DNA of 64,000 nt from Liolophura sinensis (lineage: Eukaryota; Mollusca; Polyplacophora; Chitonida; Chitonidae), in NCBI RefSeq assembly GCF_032854445.1, contig NC_088306.1, positions 19,317,764-19,381,763 on the forward strand, given 5' to 3'. Positions 59,801-64,000 of this stretch are shown here, in pieces. How positions within the stretch are numbered: position 1 is the first letter of the stretch; each line of letters opens with the position of its first letter. Under the pieces are notes generated by a model, which saw only the letters and a list, made by a program, of their open reading frames with translations, did not search any database and was not told the origin of the DNA. A program made the translations under genes and the position numbers.

Positions 59801-62800
59801 TGGGGGACTGCATCAGTGCAATCACCACAGAATCACCAGAGTGTGAACTAGGGAACTGCATCGACGCGATCACCACAGAATCAGAAGAGTGTGAGTTAGG
59901 GAATTGCATCGGTGCGATCACCACAGAATCACCAGATTGTGAACTGGAGGACAGCATCGGTGCGATCACCACAGAATCACCAGAGTGAGAACTAGGGAAC
60001 TGCATCGATGCGATCACCACAGAATCACCATAGTGTGAACTGGGGAATTGCATCAGTGCAATCACCACAGAATCACCATAGTGTGAACTAGAAATCTGCA
60101 TCGGTGCGATCACCACAGAATTACTAGAGTGTGAACTGGGGAACTGCATCGGTGCGATCACCACAGAATTACTAGAGTGTGAACTGGGGAACTGCATCGG
60201 TGCGATCACCACAGAATCACCAGAGTGTGAACTAGGGAACTGCATCGGTGCGATCACCACAGAATCACCAGAGTGTGAACTAGGGAACTGCATCAGTGTG
60301 ATCACCACAGAATCACCAGAGCGTGAACTAGGGTACTGCATCAGTGCGATCACCACAGAATCACCAGATTGTGAACTAGGGAACTGCATCAGTGTGATCA
60401 CCACAGAATCACCAGAGTGTGAACTGGGGGACTGCATCGACGCGATCACCACAGAATCAGAAGAGTGTGAGTTAGGGAACTGCATCGGTGCGATCACCAC
60501 AGAATCACCAGATTGTGAACTGGAGGACAGCATCGGTGCGATCACCACAGAATCACCAGAGTGTGAACTAGGGAACTGCATCGATGCGATCACCACAGAA
60601 TCACCATAGTGTGAACTGGGGAATTGCATCAGTTCAATCACCACAGAATCACCATAGTGTGAACTAGGGATCTGCATCGGTGTGATCACCACAGAATTAC
60701 TAGAGTGTGAACTGGGGAACTGCATCGGTGCGATCACCACAGAATCACCAGAGTGTGAACTAGGAAACTGCATCGGTGCGATCACCACAGAATCACCATA
60801 GTGTGAACTGGGGAACTGCATCGGTGCGATCACCACAGAATCACCAGAGTGTGAACTGGGGAATTGCATCGGTGCGATCACCACAGAATCACCAGATTGT
60901 GAACTAGGGAACTGCATCAGTGTGATCACCACAGAATCACCAGAGCATGAACTAGGGTACTGCATCAGTGCGATCACCACAGAATCACCAGATTGTGAAC
61001 TAGGGAACTGCATCAGTGTGATCACCACAGAATCACCAGAGTGTGAACTGGGGGACTGCATCAGTGCGATCACCACAGAATCACCAGAGCGTGAACTAGG
61101 GAATTGCTTCGGTGCGATCACCACAGAATCACCAGATTGTGAACTGGGGGACTGCATCAGTGCGATCACCACAGAATCACCAGAGTGCGAGCTGGGGTTG
61201 CATTGGTGCGATCACCACAGAATCACCAGAGTGTGAACTGGTGGACTGCATCGGTGCGATCACCACAGAATCACAAGAGTGTGAACTGGGGAATTGCAAC
61301 GGTGCGATCACCACAGAATCACCAGATTGTGAACTGGGGGACTGCATCAGTGCGATCACCACAGAATCACCAGAGTGTGAACTAGGGAACTGCATCGATG
61401 CGATCACCACAGAATCACAAGAGTGTGAGCTAGGGAATTGCATCGGTGCGATCACCCCAGAATCACCAGATTGTGAACTGGGGGACAGCAGCAGTGCGAT
61501 CACCACAGAATCACCAGAGTGTGAACTAGGGTACTGCATCGATGCGATCACCACAGAATCACCAGAGTGTGAACTGGGGAATTGCATCAGTGCGATCACC
61601 AGAGAATCACCAGAGTGTGAACTAGGGAACTACATCGGTGCGATCACCACAGAATTACCAGAGTGTGAACTGGGGAACTGCATCGGTGCGATCACCACAG
61701 AATCACCAGAGTGTGAACTGGGGAATTGCATCAGTGCGATCACCACAGAATCACCAGAGTGTGAACTAGGGTACTGCATCAGTGTGATCACCACAGAATC
61801 ACTAGAGTGTGAACTGGGGTACTGCATCAGTGAGATCACCACAGAATCACCAGAGTGTGGTGTGATCACCACAGAATCACCAGAGTGTGAACTAGGGTAC
61901 TGCATTGCTGCAATCACCACAGAATCACCAGAGTGTGAACTGGGGGACAGCATCGGTGCGATCACCACAGAATCACCAGAGTGTGAACTGGGGGACTGCA
62001 TCAGTGAGACCACCACAGAATCACCAGAGTGTGAGCTGGGGAATTGCATCGGTGCGATCACCACAGAATCACCAGAGTGTGAACTGGGAGACTGCATCGG
62101 TGCGATCACCACAGAATCACCAGAGTGTAAACTGGGAGACTGCATCGGTGCGATCACCACAGAATCACTAGAGTGTGAACTGGTGGACTGCATCGGTGCG
62201 ATCACCACAGAATCACCAGAGTGTGAACTGGTGGACTGCATCGGTGCGATCACCACAGAATCACCAGAGTGTGAACTGGGGAATTGCATCGGTGCGATCA
62301 CCACAGAATCACCAGAGTGTGAACTGGGGGACTGCATCGGTGCAATCACCACAGAATCTCCAGAGTGTGAGCTGGGGAATTGCATCGGTGCGATCACCAC
62401 AGAATCACCAGACTGTGAACTAGGGAACTGCATCTATGCGATCACCACAGAATCACCAGAGTGCGAGCTGGGGAACTGCATCGGTGTGATTAGCACAGAA
62501 TCACCAGAGTTTGAACTAGGATGCTGCATCAGTGCGATCACCACAGAATCACAAGAGTGTGAACTGGGGAACTGCATCGGTGCGATCACCACAGAATCAC
62601 CAGAGCGTGAACTAAGGTACTGAATCAGTGCGATCACCACAGAATCACCAGATTGTGAACTAGGGAACTGCATCAGTGCGATCACCACAGAATCACCAGA
62701 GTGTGAACTGGGGGACTGCATCAGTGCGATCACCACAGAATCACCAGAGCGTGAACTAGGGAATTGCTTCGGTGCGATCACCACAGAATCACCAGATTGT

Positions 62801-64000
62801 GAACTGGGGGACTGCATCAGTGAGATTACCACAGAATCACCAGATTGTGAACTGGGAGACAGCATCAGTGCGATCACCACAGAATCACTAGAGTGTGAAC
62901 TGGGGTACTGCATCAGTGAGATCACCACAGAATCACCAGAGTGTGGTGTGGTCACCACAGAATCACCAGAGTGTGAACTAGGGTACTGCATTGGTGCAAT
63001 CACCACAGAATCACCAGATTGTGAACTGGGGGACTGCATCAGTGAGATTACCACAGAATCACCAGAGTGTGAACTGGGGGACTGCATCGGTGTGATCACC
63101 ACAGAATCACCAAAGTGTGAACTGGGGAACTGCATCATTGAGACCACCACAGAATCACCAGAGTGTGAGCTGGGGAATTGCATTGGTGCGATCACCACAG
63201 AATCACCAGAGTGTGAACTGGGGGACTGCATCGGTGCGATCACCACAGAATCACCAGAGTGTGAGCTGGGGAATTGCATCGGTGCGATCACCACAGAATC
63301 ACCAGAGTGTGAACTGGGGGACTGCATCGGTGCGATCACCACAGAATCACCAGAGTGTGAACTGGGGAATTGCATCGGTGTGATCACCACAGAATCACCA
63401 GAGTGTGAACTGGGGGACTGCATCGGTGCGATCACCACAGAATCACCAGAGTGTGAGCTGGGGAATTGCATCGGTGCGATCACCACAGAATCACCAGAGT
63501 GTGAACTAGGGAACTGCATCAGTGCGATCACCACAGAATAACCAGAGTGCGAGCTGGGGAACTGCATCGGTGTGATCAGCACAGAATCACCAGAGTTTGA
63601 ACTGGGATGCTGCATCAGTGCGATCACCACAGAATCACCAGAGTGTGAACTGGGGAACTGCATTGGTGCGATCACCACAGAATCACCAGAGCGTGAACTA
63701 GGGTACTGCATCAGTGCGATCACCACAGAATCACCAGATTGTGAACTAGGGAACTGCATCAGTGTGATCACCACAGAATCACCAGAGTGTGAACTGGGGG
63801 ACTGCATCAGTGAGATCACCACAGAATCACCAGAGCGTGAACTAGGAATTGCTTCGGTGTGATCACCACAGAATCACCAGATTGTGAACTGGGGGACTGC
63901 ATCAGTGCAATCACCACAGAATCACCAGAGTGTGAACTAGGGAACTGCATCGACGCGATCACCACAGAATCAGAAGAGTGTGAGTTAGGGAATTGCATCG
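47860..64000. repeat. Giant 48-bp minisatellite, over 330 copies, runs off the window
   Basis: Unit: ATCACCACAGAATCACCAGA, GTGTGAACTGGGGGACTG, CATCGGTGCG. Length is nearly always 48. Recurrent variants are a 30-bp short unit (GAGTGTGGTGTGATCACC), CCAGATTGTGAAC, CCAGAGCGTGAAC, GAATTACCAGAG and AGCAGCAGTGCG. Two + frames and one minus frame of the unit are free of stops, giving open frames of 1,025 (48250-51327), 977 (55648-58581) and, on the minus strand, 1,416 codons (50052-54302). The + frame repeats ITTESPECELGNCIGA, broken by stops in some units (CCATAGTG, GTACTGAATC, GAATAACC). The minus frame repeats MQFPSSHSGDSVVIAP. There is no promoter, splice site or unique flanking domain, so a protein is not claimed. 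Confidence 0.97.
49033..63155. repeat. Higher-order tandem duplication of about 7 kb within the 48-bp array
   Basis: Block A (about 49033-55855) is followed directly by block B (about 55855-63155). Matching marker units lie 6,822 bp apart near the left of the blocks (49344 and 56166; 50273 and 57095), 7,254 bp apart after nine extra units in B (51327 and 58581) and about 7,302 bp apart further right (52180 and 59482; 53620 and 60922). A smaller segment is shared at 54330, 57588 and 61630 (offsets 3,258 and 4,042). B carries a 2-base deletion near 61198. Confidence 0.88.

Noticed and set aside
47860-64000. CRISPR array
   Set aside because: The repeats are contiguous with no unique spacers, and the DNA is animal nuclear sequence.

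Overview
The window is animal nuclear DNA, most likely from a mollusc or another lophotrochozoan. It has small exons with GT..AG introns and AATAAA signals. About two dozen copies of a tRNA-headed SINE share a conserved body that ends in an AAATAAATAAA tail, a type I associate with the Nin-DC/MetaSINE elements of molluscs. A second tRNA-headed SINE family ends in CACTCACTCACTC. Nothing looks bacterial or viral.

Layout. 0-2.4 kb holds tandem repeats and SINE pieces, including a 51-bp minisatellite grown from the head of a SINE. 2.6-4.6 kb holds three phase-compatible exons, the last with a stop codon, of an unrecognised gene on the + strand. 6.59-6.71 kb is a further orphan exon-like block. 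7.90-8.45 kb is a short gene whose product starts MGC and resembles stathmin domain-containing protein 1, with an unresolved change of frame. 8.59-16.25 kb is a giant minisatellite of about 78 bp per unit. 16.3-21.8 kb is intergenic, with SINEs and a foldback element. 21.9-41.9 kb carries a complete, 16-exon FGGY-family kinase gene that I recognise as GK5 (putative glycerol kinase 5), on the + strand. 44.83-44.92 kb is a terminal exon of an unrecognised gene. 45-47.8 kb holds a SINE and a large inverted-repeat element. 47.86 kb to the right edge is a second giant minisatellite, 48 bp per unit, organised in blocks of about 7 kb and running off the window.

The main discovery is in GK5. Four of its introns carry minisatellites whose repeat unit is made from the adjoining splice site: copies of three different 5' splice donors and one 3' splice acceptor, in some cases with exon sequence, repeated from about 5 to about 45 times in sense orientation. 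A DNA transposon has inserted into one of these arrays. GK5 also shows two or three one-base reading-frame conflicts, which fit either assembly indels or gene decay.

The very long open frames in the two giant arrays (up to about 1,400 codons) arise because the unit length is usually a multiple of three and several frames of the unit lack stops. I do not annotate them as proteins. There is no operon-like organisation: GK5 would act in cytoplasmic sugar or polyol phosphorylation, the stathmin-like protein at membranes or microtubules, and nothing links them.
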